This document shows, piece by piece, positions 25,254-33,613 of a stretch of DNA of 36,160 bases. This DNA is from Bacillota bacterium (GTDB lineage: Bacteria > Bacillota > Limnochordia > DTU087), in NCBI GenBank assembly GCA_012799135.1, contig JAAZLW010000111.1, positions 1-36,160 on the forward strand. The letters run 5' to 3'. The translations under genes and the position numbers were made by a program. Position 1 is the stretch's first letter. The number at the start of each line of letters is the position of its first letter. The notes below the pieces were generated by a model, which was given only the letters and a program-made list of their open reading frames with translations, was not told the origin of the DNA and made no database searches.

Positions 25254-25529
25254 GTGAGTTCAACGAAACGAATCATGATCTGTCTACCAAGTAATCTACT
25301 TGAACAGGTGGACGAGGTGGTACGTGAGCTGCAGGGTAGTCGTAGTCAATTTGTGCGGGAAGCTATGCGCTTCTATTTGATGGAGCGGCGGCGTTCAAGA
25401 CTGCGGGAAGAGCTGATTGAAGGCTATCGTCGGATGGCACAGCTCAACTTGCAGATAGCTAAGGAGAGTGAAGTGAACTACGACTTTGATCTGGAAGATT
25501 ACGAGCGGCAGCTAGCGGGGGCTAAGTGA
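25254..25529 (+). CDS. mazE: MazE/NdoAI-type antitoxin (CopG/ribbon-helix-helix)
   Basis: A 91-residue antitoxin. TKRIMICLPSNLLEQVDEVV (residues 4-23) gives the DNA-binding beta strand and first helix of a ribbon-helix-helix protein, and GSRSQFVREAMRFYL the second helix. The acidic C-terminus (VNYDFDLEDYERQLAGAK) is the part that would wrap around and inhibit MazF. It resembles EndoAI of Bacillus rather than AbrB-fold MazE of E. coli. Start is GTG 25254 with GAGAGGGG upstream. MazF follows after 5 bp. Confidence 0.92.
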   Translation: MSSTKRIMICLPSNLLEQVDEVVRELQGSRSQFVREAMRFYLMERRRSRLREELIEGYRRMAQLNLQIAKESEVNYDFDLEDYERQLAGAK

Positions 25530-25534
25530 TTTAG

Positions 25535-25885
25535 GTGCAGATACAGCGGGGCGATGTTTTTTACGCGAACCTTAATCCTGTGGTCGGTTCAGAGCAAGGA
25601 GGTACACGACCTGTCTTGATCTTACAGAACGACATAGGCAACAAGTATAGCCCCACTACTATTGTTGCCGCGATTACATCCCGGATTAAGAAAGCCAAAC
25701 TTCCCACTCATGTAGAGATATCTGCAGTCGAGCATAGGCTCGAGAAGGACTCAGTGATCTTGCTGGAACAGATCAGGACTATTGATAAGCGACGGCTCAA
25801 GGAGAAAATCACCAATCTGGATACAGACACTATGATGAAAATCGATGAAGCATTGGCGATTAGCCTGGGCCTAGTGAAGATCTAG
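25535..25885 (+). CDS. mazF: MazF/NdoA-type endoribonuclease toxin
   Basis: A 116-residue toxin of the PemK/MazF family that cuts mRNA at short specific sequences. It begins with the diagnostic [19 protein letters not shown]. Arg25 and Thr48 fall exactly where the catalytic pair lies in Bacillus subtilis MazF (GGTRPV and VAAITS), so the enzyme appears intact. GTG 25535 is the start, 5 bp after mazE, and the two are translated as a pair. In Bacillus the pair follows alr; here no alr gene is present. A hairpin terminator follows. Confidence 0.95.
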   Translation: MQIQRGDVFYANLNPVVGSEQGGTRPVLILQNDIGNKYSPTTIVAAITSRIKKAKLPTHVEISAVEHRLEKDSVILLEQIRTIDKRRLKEKITNLDTDTMMKIDEALAISLGLVKI

Positions 25886-25937
25886 TAGGGGTGTCGCAAG
25901 GTGATTCCCCTGATCTAGTTGGTTGTTCTCTGACTGA

Positions 25938-25957
25938 AGACGCCAGTGGCGTCTTTT
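25938..25957 (+). terminator. Intrinsic terminator of mazEF
   Basis: AGACGCC (25938-25944), loop AGT, GGCGTCT (25948-25954), then TTTT. The loop is only 3 nt, so the top pair is probably open. Confidence 0.75.
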
Positions 25958-26043
25958 ACGTTATTAGTCTGGATTGACAATGCGTGGAGACTAGACAAGG
26001 CGACAGAGACGTTGCCTGCTAATCCTGGTTAGGTGGTCGCTCT

Positions 26044-26772
26044 ATGAAACCGATGATAGGCATAACTTGTGGCCATACGTCAGATGCTGGCGGCAGATAC
26101 TATGTGAATGAGCCTTATGTAAAGTGCATAGAAGCTGCTGGGGGGACGCCTTTTCTACTCCCAGCCCTAAAGAATGACAGTGATATCAAAGGGTTGTTGC
26201 AGTATGTGGATGGTATTTTGCTTCCCGGAGGCGTAGACATTGATCCAGCCCATTTTGGAGAGGAGCCTTTGGAAGGCCTGGGGACAATTGAGCCCGAATG
26301 GGATCGACTGGAGCTGACTATAGCCGGGCTGGCGCTGGACTGGGGGATGCCGATATTAGGGATTTGTCGAGGGATACAAGTACTCAATGTGGCAGCCGGA
26401 GGCTCGCTCTATCAGGATATACCCTCTCAGATCAATGGTCAGCATCTACAGCACAGCCAGCAGGCTCCACGGTGGTATCCAACACATGCTATTAGTATTA
26501 CTCCTGGCAGCCTGTTGGAGCAAGCGTTGGGTACTGAACAAGCCAGAGTGAATAGCTTTCACCACCAGGCCGTGAAAATCCCCGGGGCGGGGTTAAGTAT
26601 TACTGCCAAGAGTCGGGATGGTATCATAGAAGGATTAGAAAGCCACTCTCACAAGTTTGCCTGTGGCGTGCAGTGGCATCCGGAGCTCATGGTGAATCAC
26701 TATCCTCAGCAGTTGGAACTCTTCCGTCAGCTAATTGGAAGTGCCGCAGGCTTTCGCGAGGAGCGGACATGA
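26044..26772 (+). CDS. Class I glutamine amidotransferase-like hydrolase (PuuD/peptidase C26 family)
   Basis: A 242-residue cytoplasmic hydrolase of the gamma-glutamyl-GABA hydrolase family (PF07722). The start PMIGITCG, the PGGVDIDP loop, the nucleophile Cys108 in GICRGIQVLNV and the His212/Glu214 pair in GVQWHPE form a complete catalytic triad. Such enzymes split gamma-glutamyl bonds, as in polyamine degradation by PuuD, but many members have other substrates, and no other puu gene is seen here. AGGTGG precedes the ATG. Its stop overlaps the next start by 4 bp (ATGA), so the two are co-translated. Confidence 0.9.
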   Translation: MKPMIGITCGHTSDAGGRYYVNEPYVKCIEAAGGTPFLLPALKNDSDIKGLLQYVDGILLPGGVDIDPAHFGEEPLEGLGTIEPEWDRLELTIAGLALDWGMPILGICRGIQVLNVAAGGSLYQDIPSQINGQHLQHSQQAPRWYPTHAISITPGSLLEQALGTEQARVNSFHHQAVKIPGAGLSITAKSRDGIIEGLESHSHKFACGVQWHPELMVNHYPQQLELFRQLIGSAAGFREERT

Positions 26773-27995
26773 TGGAAAAAAAGCATAGGAAGAACGGCAA
26801 TCGGAGGTGTGTGTCAGTAGATTATCGTAGTCTACTGGATCAAATGCTGGCAATTACGAATGTACGAATCATAACCGTCACACAAGGAACAATTGAACGG
26901 GGTACTGTACTGATTGATGGTGGTCAGATTAGGGCAGTCGGTGAGGAAATCGCGGTACCGGCAGCAGCTGAGGTAATCGATGGTGCGGGCAAGGTGTTGA
27001 CTCCAGGCTTGATTGATGCTCATTCGCATGCAGGACTGGACGAGGAAGGTTTTGGCAGTGAAGGTCGGGACTATAACGAAGCGACGGATCCCGCCACACC
27101 TTGGCTAAGGGCTATCGACGGGATTAATCCCTCAGAGATGGGGCTTCGGGATGCGGCTGCTAATGGGATAACAACAGTCTGTGTAGTTCCGGGTAGTGCC
27201 AATGTTATTGGCGGTGAGGGTGTCATTATCCATACCCATGGCGATGTCGTGGACGAGATGGTGGTGTCCCGGGATGCCGGACTGAAGGTGGCCTTTGGGG
27301 AGAATCCGAAAAGGGTATATCAGGACCAAAAGAAAATGCCCACAACCCGCATGGGGACTGCGGCTGTATTGAGAGAAAACCTGGTCAAAGCCACGAACTA
27401 CATGACCAGAATAAAGAAGGGCCAGCGGGATCCCGATAAGGCCCCTGACCGGGATCTACGTATGGAGACTTTGGTCAGGGTTTTGCGACGGGAGATTCCC
27501 CTGCGAGCCCATGCCCATCGAGCAGATGACATCATGACCGCTCTGCGCATTGCCGAGGAATTCAAAGTACGCATTGTGATCGAGCATGCTACCGAGGGAC
27601 ACAAGATAGCTGATCAACTAGCCCGGCGACAGGTACCGGCGGTGGTGGGTCCCTCTTTGAGCTCCCGCTCCAAAGTAGAGTTACAGCAACTTGATTTCAC
27701 TACACCCGCGATCTTGACTAAGGCGGGAGTGAAGGTAGCCCTTACCCTGGACCATCCGGTAATTCCACTAAAGTACTTACCGGTAGTGGCTGCCTTGGCG
27801 ATCAGGGCCGGTTTGCCGGAAGAGGAAGCCTGGAAGGCCATTACCATTAACCCTGCCGAGATTCTTGGGATCGGGCAGCGGGTTGGCAGTATTGAGGTGG
27901 GCAAAGCGGCCGATCTGGTGCTTTGGTCAGGAGATCCTTTGGATGTCCGTTCGCGGGCGGAGCAAACCATCATTGGCGGACGAATCATAGAATAA
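26769..27995 (+). CDS. Amidohydrolase family protein (imidazolonepropionase-like)
   Basis: A 408-residue metal-dependent hydrolase of the COG1228 group. The first metal ligands are H85 and H87 in DAHSHAG. Later ligands lie in LRAHAHRADD and VIEHATEGH, and the catalytic Asp in TLDHP. The C-terminal GSIEVGKAADLVLW strand returns to the urease-like composite domain. Such enzymes cleave C-N bonds in cyclic amides or peptides; the substrate is unknown. ATG 26769 overlaps the upstream stop as ATGA with GGAG 5 nt before it; ATG 26772 is also possible. The pairing with a gamma-glutamyl hydrolase suggests a joint catabolic step, by inference. Confidence 0.9.
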   Translation: MMEKKHRKNGNRRCVSVDYRSLLDQMLAITNVRIITVTQGTIERGTVLIDGGQIRAVGEEIAVPAAAEVIDGAGKVLTPGLIDAHSHAGLDEEGFGSEGRDYNEATDPATPWLRAIDGINPSEMGLRDAAANGITTVCVVPGSANVIGGEGVIIHTHGDVVDEMVVSRDAGLKVAFGENPKRVYQDQKKMPTTRMGTAAVLRENLVKATNYMTRIKKGQRDPDKAPDRDLRMETLVRVLRREIPLRAHAHRADDIMTALRIAEEFKVRIVIEHATEGHKIADQLARRQVPAVVGPSLSSRSKVELQQLDFTTPAILTKAGVKVALTLDHPVIPLKYLPVVAALAIRAGLPEEEAWKAITINPAEILGIGQRVGSIEVGKAADLVLWSGDPLDVRSRAEQTIIGGRIIE

Positions 27996-28153
27996 CACAG
28001 AATTGTAGAGACAAAAGCATGATAGGGTAACTTCACTGATTACAGATAAAAAGCTTGCCATATTCTACAATAGTTTCTTCCTTTAGGGCAGGAGATCCGG
28101 AAGGAACAGCGAAAATCTACCTTAAAACCAATCTGCTGTTCTTTCCGGAGGAG

Positions 28154-28573
28154 ATGTTGGTCTTGATAGCGATATTGATTGCCGACGATTACCTGCCTTT
28201 TCGCCAAGTGCTCAAAGACTTCTTGGAAACAGCTAACCCAGAGCTTAGGGTGGTAGTACAGGCTGCTAATGGGCGAGATGCCTTGGCCTTGCTCGAAAGG
28301 AACCCAGTGGATGTAGCTCTGATTGATATTCGCATGCCCATCATGGATGGTGTGGAGCTTTGCCAGCGGATGCGTAAGAGGTGGGGAGAGTCAGTAGGAA
28401 TCATTACTTATACGGGACTTAGTTCCCCGCACCTGACGGCCCTGGCGTTACAAGCGGGAGCTGATTTACATTTGATCAAGCCTTTTGAGCTCTTTGCTCT
28501 CAAGAACGCTGTAATCAGGCTAAGCAAATCCCGCAGATCTTCTGATGTGGCGGTGACGGTATCAGTGGGATAG
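28154..28573 (+). CDS. Stand-alone response-regulator receiver protein
   Basis: A 139-residue protein made of one CheY-like receiver domain. The acidic pair is D11/D12 (ILIADDYLP), the phosphorylated Asp is D58 (ALIDIRMP), the switch Thr is in IITYTG and the conserved Lys is K109 (LIKPFE). After the receiver there are only about 20 residues, so no DNA-binding or enzyme output is present. No sensor kinase is nearby. The start is uncertain: GGAGGAG (28147-28153) abuts ATG 28154, and TTG codons at 28157 and 28163 have better spacing. It is preceded by a 158-bp gap and followed by a terminator. Confidence 0.85.
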   Translation: MLVLIAILIADDYLPFRQVLKDFLETANPELRVVVQAANGRDALALLERNPVDVALIDIRMPIMDGVELCQRMRKRWGESVGIITYTGLSSPHLTALALQAGADLHLIKPFELFALKNAVIRLSKSRRSSDVAVTVSVG

Positions 28574-28600
28574 GGGAATAGGAGAATTAGCAGGTAAGCA

Positions 28601-28622
28601 GGGGCCGTAAGGCCCTTTTCTT
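28601..28622 (+). terminator. Intrinsic terminator after the receiver gene
   Basis: GGGCC (28602-28606), loop GTAA, GGCCC (28611-28615), then TTTTCTT. Confidence 0.75.
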
Positions 28623-28754
28623 GTTTGCAGAGCTTTTCCGGGAAGCTACTGATTGGTGGCCATAGTGGGCAGGGAATCACCTATGTGTTGCCGAATAGAA
28701 GGCAGGCAAAGGGGTATGCTGGAAAATGACCCCAGCGTTCATGGAGGCAAAGCG

Positions 28755-29273
28755 ATGAAGGCACTTACAGTATTGACTCAAGGCCCCAGCGAGACTTTGG
28801 CCCTCGGCCGAAGGATTGCTCGGTGGCTTAAACCGGGAGATACAGTGAACCTAGTAGGGGAGCTTGGGGTAGGTAAGACAGTTTTGGCGAAAGGCATCGC
28901 TGCCGGCTTAGGTATTGACCCTGCCACAGTCACGAGCCCCACCTTTTCCTTGATTCACGAATATACTGGAAGCATGCCATTGTTCCACTTTGATGCCTAT
29001 CGGCTTCAGCGGCTGGAGGAATGGGAAGACCTTGGCTATGAAGAGTATTTTCGCGGCAATGGTGTTTCAGTAGTGGAGTGGGGTGACCTGGTGGAGGTCT
29101 ACTTGCCGACCGAGTATCTGGAGATAGAGATTAACAGAGAAACAGTGCCTGGAGATAAGCGGGCGATTCAGATCAAGGCAGTGGGTTGCCGATTTGATCC
29201 AGTTGTGAGGGAGTTGGGAAGGGAGCTGGAGCATGCGGGTCTTGGGGATAGATACAGCTACGGCAACAGGTAG
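28755..29273 (+). CDS. tsaE: tRNA threonylcarbamoyladenosine biosynthesis ATPase TsaE
   Basis: TsaE, 172 residues from ATG 28755, where GGAGG lies 8 nt upstream; longer in-frame starts lack family similarity. The P-loop is GELGVGKT (35-42), followed by SPTFSLIHEY, FDAYRL and VVEWGD, all typical of the family. TsaE is the ATPase that works with TsaB and TsaD to attach threonylcarbamoyl to A37 of ANN-decoding tRNAs. It heads a tsaE-tsaB-rimI-tsaD cluster; TsaC, which makes the activated substrate, is not in this window. It overlaps tsaB by 41 bp. Confidence 0.95.
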   Translation: MKALTVLTQGPSETLALGRRIARWLKPGDTVNLVGELGVGKTVLAKGIAAGLGIDPATVTSPTFSLIHEYTGSMPLFHFDAYRLQRLEEWEDLGYEEYFRGNGVSVVEWGDLVEVYLPTEYLEIEINRETVPGDKRAIQIKAVGCRFDPVVRELGRELEHAGLGDRYSYGNR

Positions 29274-29943
29274 CGTAGCTTTGATAGATAGTGAGCAGGT
29301 GGTGGGCGAATATCTACTCAGTATCCAGGCCACCCACTCTGAGCGGTTGATACCGGCTTTGGTTAGGATTTTGGAGGATGGAGACTGGTCAGGTGAGAGT
29401 ATTGATGGTATCGCCGTAGCTACTGGCCCCGGTTCCTTCACCGGTCTTAGAATCGGTGTGGCCACGGCTAAGGCTTTGGCTTACACTTGGCAGAAGCCAT
29501 TGAAGGGTGTCACTGTATTGGAAGGCTTAGCACTGCAAGTCGGATTCGCCGCGCAGTGGGTTTGCTCGCTTGTCGATGCCCGACATGGTGAAGTATATGG
29601 ATGTCTTTATCGGCTCAATGGTTTGCCGGAGGCAGCCACCGGCTACTGGGCCGGTCCGGTAGGTGATTTCTTAGAAGAGGTGCTGGCTGTAGCTAAGGGT
29701 CCTGTTTGTTTCACTGGGGATGGGGCAGCGTCCTATTGGGATATCATAACCCAGAGGGCGGGGGACAAGGCCGTCAGACCTACCAGCAACAGCATGTACC
29801 TAAGAGCTTCAAGTATTGCACTTCTCGGTCGGCAACGACTCTTGGTCGGCGAACGAGACGATCCTTTGACTTTGGCTCCCTTATATCTGCGCCTATCGGA
29901 GGCAGAGCGCAGATTAAAGGAGCGCCGCAGTGGATGCCGTTAG
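29233..29943 (+). CDS. tsaB: tRNA threonylcarbamoyladenosine biosynthesis protein TsaB
   Basis: TsaB, 236 residues. The ASKHA-fold start, VLGIDTATATGSVAL, and the signature VATGPGSFTGLRIGVATAKA are diagnostic. TsaB is a scaffold that dimerises with TsaD and lost catalysis. It begins inside the end of tsaE (41-bp overlap) with GGGAG upstream of its ATG, which points to translational coupling. The C-terminal region is variable, as in the family. Confidence 0.95.
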   Translation: MRVLGIDTATATGSVALIDSEQVVGEYLLSIQATHSERLIPALVRILEDGDWSGESIDGIAVATGPGSFTGLRIGVATAKALAYTWQKPLKGVTVLEGLALQVGFAAQWVCSLVDARHGEVYGCLYRLNGLPEAATGYWAGPVGDFLEEVLAVAKGPVCFTGDGAASYWDIITQRAGDKAVRPTSNSMYLRASSIALLGRQRLLVGERDDPLTLAPLYLRLSEAERRLKERRSGCR

Positions 29944-29972
29944 ATTTCTCTACGGTGCCGGCGTACTGTTGA

Positions 29973-30488
29973 ATGAAGGGAGAGCCGAAGGCTTTGAGTA
30001 CCGAAGTCTCCAACAAAGGATATCTATCGGTTCAGATTGAACCCATGCGAGTACGGGATCTTGATGCAGTTTTGGCCATAGAGAGGGTATCTTTTCCCAC
30101 TCCCTGGTCTCGCTATGCTTATCTTTCGGAGCTTTTGGAAAATGATCGGGCCTATTATCTCGTAGCTAGAACCCGTGATCGGCGAGTGGCAGGCTATATC
30201 GGGATGTGGTTGATCCTCGATGAGGGTCACATAACAACCATCGCTGTGCATCCTTTGCAGAGGGGACGGGGGATTGGTCAGCAACTACTAGCGGCAGCAG
30301 AAGCCATTGCGCGGGAGCGGGGAGCCTCGCGAGTCACTTTGGAAGTCAGGGTCTCCAATACAGCAGCCCATAGCCTGTACCGGAAGATCGGTTTCGTCGA
30401 TGCCGGCATCCGACCCGGATACTATAGAGACAATAACGAAGATGCTATTATCATGTGGAAGGAGCTTTTCACGGGGGAGAGCTTCTGA
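29973..30488 (+). CDS. rimI: Ribosomal protein S18-alanine N-acetyltransferase RimI
   Basis: A GNAT enzyme, 171 residues from ATG 29973. The acetyl-CoA loop is HPLQRGRGIGQQLL, and the family start IEPMRVRDLDAVLAIE and EVRVSNTAAHSLYRKIGF are clear. RimI acetylates the N-terminus of ribosomal protein S18 and is commonly encoded between tsaB and tsaD, as here. The start is uncertain: no good ribosome site precedes 29973. TTG 29994 and ATG 30045 are alternatives, the latter losing only a non-conserved extension of 24 residues. Confidence 0.92.
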   Translation: MKGEPKALSTEVSNKGYLSVQIEPMRVRDLDAVLAIERVSFPTPWSRYAYLSELLENDRAYYLVARTRDRRVAGYIGMWLILDEGHITTIAVHPLQRGRGIGQQLLAAAEAIARERGASRVTLEVRVSNTAAHSLYRKIGFVDAGIRPGYYRDNNEDAIIMWKELFTGESF

Positions 30489-30521
30489 CGTAATCTGTAA
30501 CTCGAGAAATGGGGATAGGAC

Positions 30522-31574
30522 ATGCTGGAAAATCAAGGGCTCCAAGGGGACTTAGGCAGAGGAGCGCTGGTGCTTGGTATAGAGACAAGCTGTGATGAGA
30601 CAGCTGCCTCAGTCGTACAGGGTGGCCGGGAGATTCGGTCCAATATAATAGCCTCACAGGTGGACCTACACCGTCTCTATGGGGGAGTGGTACCCGAGAT
30701 TGCCTCCCGTAAGCATATTGAATTGATCATACCTGTGATTGATTTGGCACTAAAGGAAGCAAGAGTCATACCTGAGGAACTGGACGCGATTGCTGTGACC
30801 TATGGGCCGGGCTTGGTGGGGGCTTTGCTGGTAGGGTTGAGTACCGCTAAGGCTATGGCCTTGGCGTTGGATCGTCCACTGATTGGCATCAACCATATAG
30901 AGGGGCATATCTACGCGAATTTCCTACAGTATCCTGAGGTGGAGGCACCCTTGGTTTGCCTGACTGTCTCAGGTGGCCATACGGACCTACTTTATATCGA
31001 TGAATACGGTCATTACGATATCCTGGGCCGAACCCGAGATGATGCTGCCGGTGAAGCCTTCGATAAGATCGCCCGGGTAATGGGACTAGATTATCCCGGT
31101 GGCCCGGAGATTGCCAAGCTGGCGGCAGTTGGCAACCCAGAGGCGACTGATTTTCCTCGGGGCTTAATGCAGGCAGATACCTATGACTTCAGTTTCTCCG
31201 GTTTGAAAACAGCAGTTATCAACCATATTCATAATATTAAACAAAGGGGAGACAAGCTGCCAGTGGCTGATATAGCGGCTAGCCTGCAAGCTGCCATTGT
31301 GGATGTCCTGGTCAGCAAGACGGTAGCCGCTGCCCAGGAATATGGGGTGGGAACAGTGCTGCTTTCCGGTGGAGTTGCTGCCAATCGGAGTCTTCGAACA
31401 GAGCTGCGGCAGGTGGCGGGCCTACATGGGATCAAAGTATATTACCCAACTGAGGTGCTATGTACTGACAATGCAGCTATGATCGCCTGCGCCGGCTATT
31501 ATAGGTATCGCCGAGGAGAGCGGTCACCATGGGATCTAAATGCTGTGCCCAGCCTGCGCCTAGGTGAGGTGTAG
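30522..31574 (+). CDS. tsaD: tRNA N6-adenosine threonylcarbamoyltransferase TsaD
   Basis: TsaD, 350 residues, transfers the threonylcarbamoyl group from the AMP adduct to tRNA A37. The metal-binding HIEGH motif has its histidines at 125 and 129. [35 protein letters not shown] and [12 protein letters not shown] are all present, so the active site is complete. The 14 residues before VLGIETS are a short extension. ATG 30522 has an AGGA site. It closes the t6A cluster. Confidence 0.97.
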   Translation: MLENQGLQGDLGRGALVLGIETSCDETAASVVQGGREIRSNIIASQVDLHRLYGGVVPEIASRKHIELIIPVIDLALKEARVIPEELDAIAVTYGPGLVGALLVGLSTAKAMALALDRPLIGINHIEGHIYANFLQYPEVEAPLVCLTVSGGHTDLLYIDEYGHYDILGRTRDDAAGEAFDKIARVMGLDYPGGPEIAKLAAVGNPEATDFPRGLMQADTYDFSFSGLKTAVINHIHNIKQRGDKLPVADIAASLQAAIVDVLVSKTVAAAQEYGVGTVLLSGGVAANRSLRTELRQVAGLHGIKVYYPTEVLCTDNAAMIACAGYYRYRRGERSPWDLNAVPSLRLGEV

Positions 31575-31684
31575 GGCTCGGGGAGAGGATCTGTACCCCC
31601 AATGGACAAATATAAGAGAGGTGTCTGGAGGAGTCGGCTTGCCCAGCTATTTCAAAGTGGGTGCCAAAAACAGGGGGACTAACT

Positions 31685-32635
31685 ATGGGTGTAGCTCAGG
31701 AGCCACAGCAACCAAACAAAGCGGCAAGAGGGCCGGCCCGCAAGGTGATAATGCTGGCAAGCTTGCTATTGGTGCTTGTGGCCGGAGTCTGGCTGAGCTA
31801 TCGGTACTGGATAAGCCTAAGATCATTAGGTGATGAGAGTACCAATATCGTGTTTATCGGAGTGGATACACCGCTCTGGGAACAAGCAGAAGATGGGGAA
31901 AGCACTACAGGCTATGCCTCAGCCTTTGGTCAGTATGGTTACAAAGCGGATGCCGTTTTTGTTGGCACTATCCATCCCCTTCGCAAGAGCTCTCATCTTT
32001 TGGCCTTACCTGCGGATTTACTGGTAACCCTTCCCGATGGTAGTGAAGGTAAGCTTAACGCTGTCTTTGCCGCCGGTGGCGTTCCTGCTGTAGAGCGTGT
32101 GGTGGAGGAGCTCCTTGGGATTCCAGTTCACTACTACGTATTAATTGACTATACGGGGTTTACCGAGTTGGTGGACGCGATCGGTGGTGTGGATGTGGAT
32201 GTGGCAACACCGATTCGTTACTATGACAAGGGTAAGCTAGTATTTGAGCTGGAAGAAGGGGTGCAAAGGCTGTTGGGCTCAGAAGCCCTTCACTATGTCC
32301 GCTACCGGCGGGAGACAGAGTCTGATCTTGGCCGATTGGAGCGTCAGAAGGAGTTGATCATGAGTCTCGCCGATGAACTGTGCCAAGCAGCTCGCTTCAC
32401 ACAGCTGCCTAAGTTGGCGCGGTACATGGAGGAGCTGGTGGATACCAACTTGCGCTGGGAGGATGGATTGCGAATGGCCACTATCTTGCTACGCCAAAAG
32501 GCTCTAGGCATAGATGTGACGACGCTCCCGGTAAGGGAGACTGAAACCGGTTATCTACCGGAGCCGGAGGCTATCGAAGAGGTAGTTCGCCATCTCTTTC
32601 ACAATCCGTCCTGGCGTAAGCTGCGCCATTGGTGA
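31685..32635 (+). CDS. LytR-CpsA-Psr (LCP) family cell-wall ligase
   Basis: A 316-residue protein with a short cytoplasmic tail, one membrane anchor (about residues 21-40) and an extracellular LCP domain. Recognisable parts are STNIVFIGVD, YKADAVFVGTIHP, the DLLVTLPDG loop, YTGFTELVDAIGGVDVDV and the phosphate-binding LHYVRYRRETESDLGRLERQ. LCP enzymes attach teichoic acids or other glycopolymers to peptidoglycan. ATG 31685 has GGGGG 7 nt upstream; a GTG at 31661 is possible but weaker. It lies 110 bp after tsaD. Confidence 0.93.
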   Translation: MGVAQEPQQPNKAARGPARKVIMLASLLLVLVAGVWLSYRYWISLRSLGDESTNIVFIGVDTPLWEQAEDGESTTGYASAFGQYGYKADAVFVGTIHPLRKSSHLLALPADLLVTLPDGSEGKLNAVFAAGGVPAVERVVEELLGIPVHYYVLIDYTGFTELVDAIGGVDVDVATPIRYYDKGKLVFELEEGVQRLLGSEALHYVRYRRETESDLGRLERQKELIMSLADELCQAARFTQLPKLARYMEELVDTNLRWEDGLRMATILLRQKALGIDVTTLPVRETETGYLPEPEAIEEVVRHLFHNPSWRKLRHW

Positions 32636-32675
32636 CATTTTGCCGAGGGCAAAGCGATGCCCTTGCGGGAGATCA

Positions 32676-32704
32676 TTGCACAAAAAATGGGATCATGATA
32701 TCTT
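32676..32704 (+). promoter_or_regulatory. Weak sigma-A-like promoter for the transaldolase
   Basis: TTGCAC (32676-32681), 17 bp, TATCTT (32699-32704). Both boxes are partial matches. A 6-bp hairpin (GAGGTG/CACCTC) lies between it and the gene. Confidence 0.3.
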
Positions 32705-32836
32705 AATGATAACATGTAGGTAAGTGATAGGAGTCTTGAGCGTGGACAAGCACATTCATGGTTGGGTTCATGCCAGGGTAAACAACTAGAGAAGTGAGGT
32801 GAAAAGCCACCTCGTTCCCTCTGTTGGGGGGAGCCG

Positions 32837-33496
32837 GTGGCGAGCAGCGTGAAACTTTTCCTGGATACTGCTAATATCGATGAAATTCGGGAGGTAAATA
32901 GCTGGGGAGTAATCTGTGGGGTGACCACCAACCCTTCATTGATCGCTAAGGAAGGTAGGGATTTCAAAGAAGTCATTAACACCATATGTGAGATCGTAGA
33001 TGGCCCCATCAGTGCCGAGGTCGTCAGTATGGATGCCGAAGGTATGGTCAAAGAGGCCCGAGAATATGCAGCTTGGCATCCTAACGTGATCATCAAGGTG
33101 CCTATGACCATCGATGGTCTAAAGGCCACTAAGGTTTTGTCTGGTGAAGGTATTAAGACCAACTTGACCTTGATCTTCTCCCCCGCACAGGCATTGCTTT
33201 GTGCCCGGGCAGGGGCCACCTATGTCAGCCCCTTCCTTGGAAGACTAGATGATATCGGTCATGAAGGCATGACCTTGGTACGGGACATAGCGGACATATT
33301 TGCTATTCATGATATTCCTACAGAGATAATCGCCGCTAGTATTCGCAGTCCCTTGCATGTAATCGAGGCTGCTAAGGCCGGTTCGGATATCGCGACCATA
33401 CCATATAAGGTCATGGTGCAGATGACCAAACATCCGCTTACCGACAATGGCATTGAACGCTTTATGGCGGACTGGGCCGGTGTACCCAAGAAGTAA
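32837..33496 (+). CDS. FSA-type transaldolase / fructose-6-phosphate aldolase family
   Basis: A 219-residue (beta/alpha)8 aldolase of the short transaldolase group. [27 protein letters not shown] and the Schiff-base Lys87 in VIIKVPMT are all present, and the [13 protein letters not shown] segment fits. The group includes true transaldolases (as in Bacillus) and fructose-6-phosphate aldolases. With a transketolase in the same window, a role in the non-oxidative pentose phosphate pathway is likely. GTG 32837 lies close to GGGGGGAG; GTG 32849 would give the common MKLFLD start but with long spacing. Confidence 0.93.
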   Translation: MASSVKLFLDTANIDEIREVNSWGVICGVTTNPSLIAKEGRDFKEVINTICEIVDGPISAEVVSMDAEGMVKEAREYAAWHPNVIIKVPMTIDGLKATKVLSGEGIKTNLTLIFSPAQALLCARAGATYVSPFLGRLDDIGHEGMTLVRDIADIFAIHDIPTEIIAASIRSPLHVIEAAKAGSDIATIPYKVMVQMTKHPLTDNGIERFMADWAGVPKK

Positions 33497-33544
33497 ACCT
33501 ATTTGAAGGTTTGTGGCTTGCGTGCATAGTGAGGAGCTGATCAC

Positions 33545-33575
33545 AAACACCCGCCCCATCATTGGGCGGGTGTTT
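33545..33575. terminator. Bidirectional terminator between convergent genes
   Basis: AAACACCCGCCC (33545-33556) pairs perfectly with GGGCGGGTGTTT (33564-33575) around CATCATT. It ends both the transaldolase (plus) and the DAP dehydrogenase (minus). Confidence 0.85.
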
Positions 33576-33613
33576 ACCCACTAATGCAATGATCATACCT
33601 CAAGAGTCTTATG

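Noticed and set aside
25975-25980. TTGACA as -35 box for the gamma-glutamyl hydrolase gene
   Set aside because: The hexamer is perfect but no acceptable -10 box lies 16-18 bp downstream.
32599-33219. 206-codon open frame antisense to the transaldolase
   Set aside because: It overlaps the conserved transaldolase on the other strand and the composition is that of an antisense shadow.
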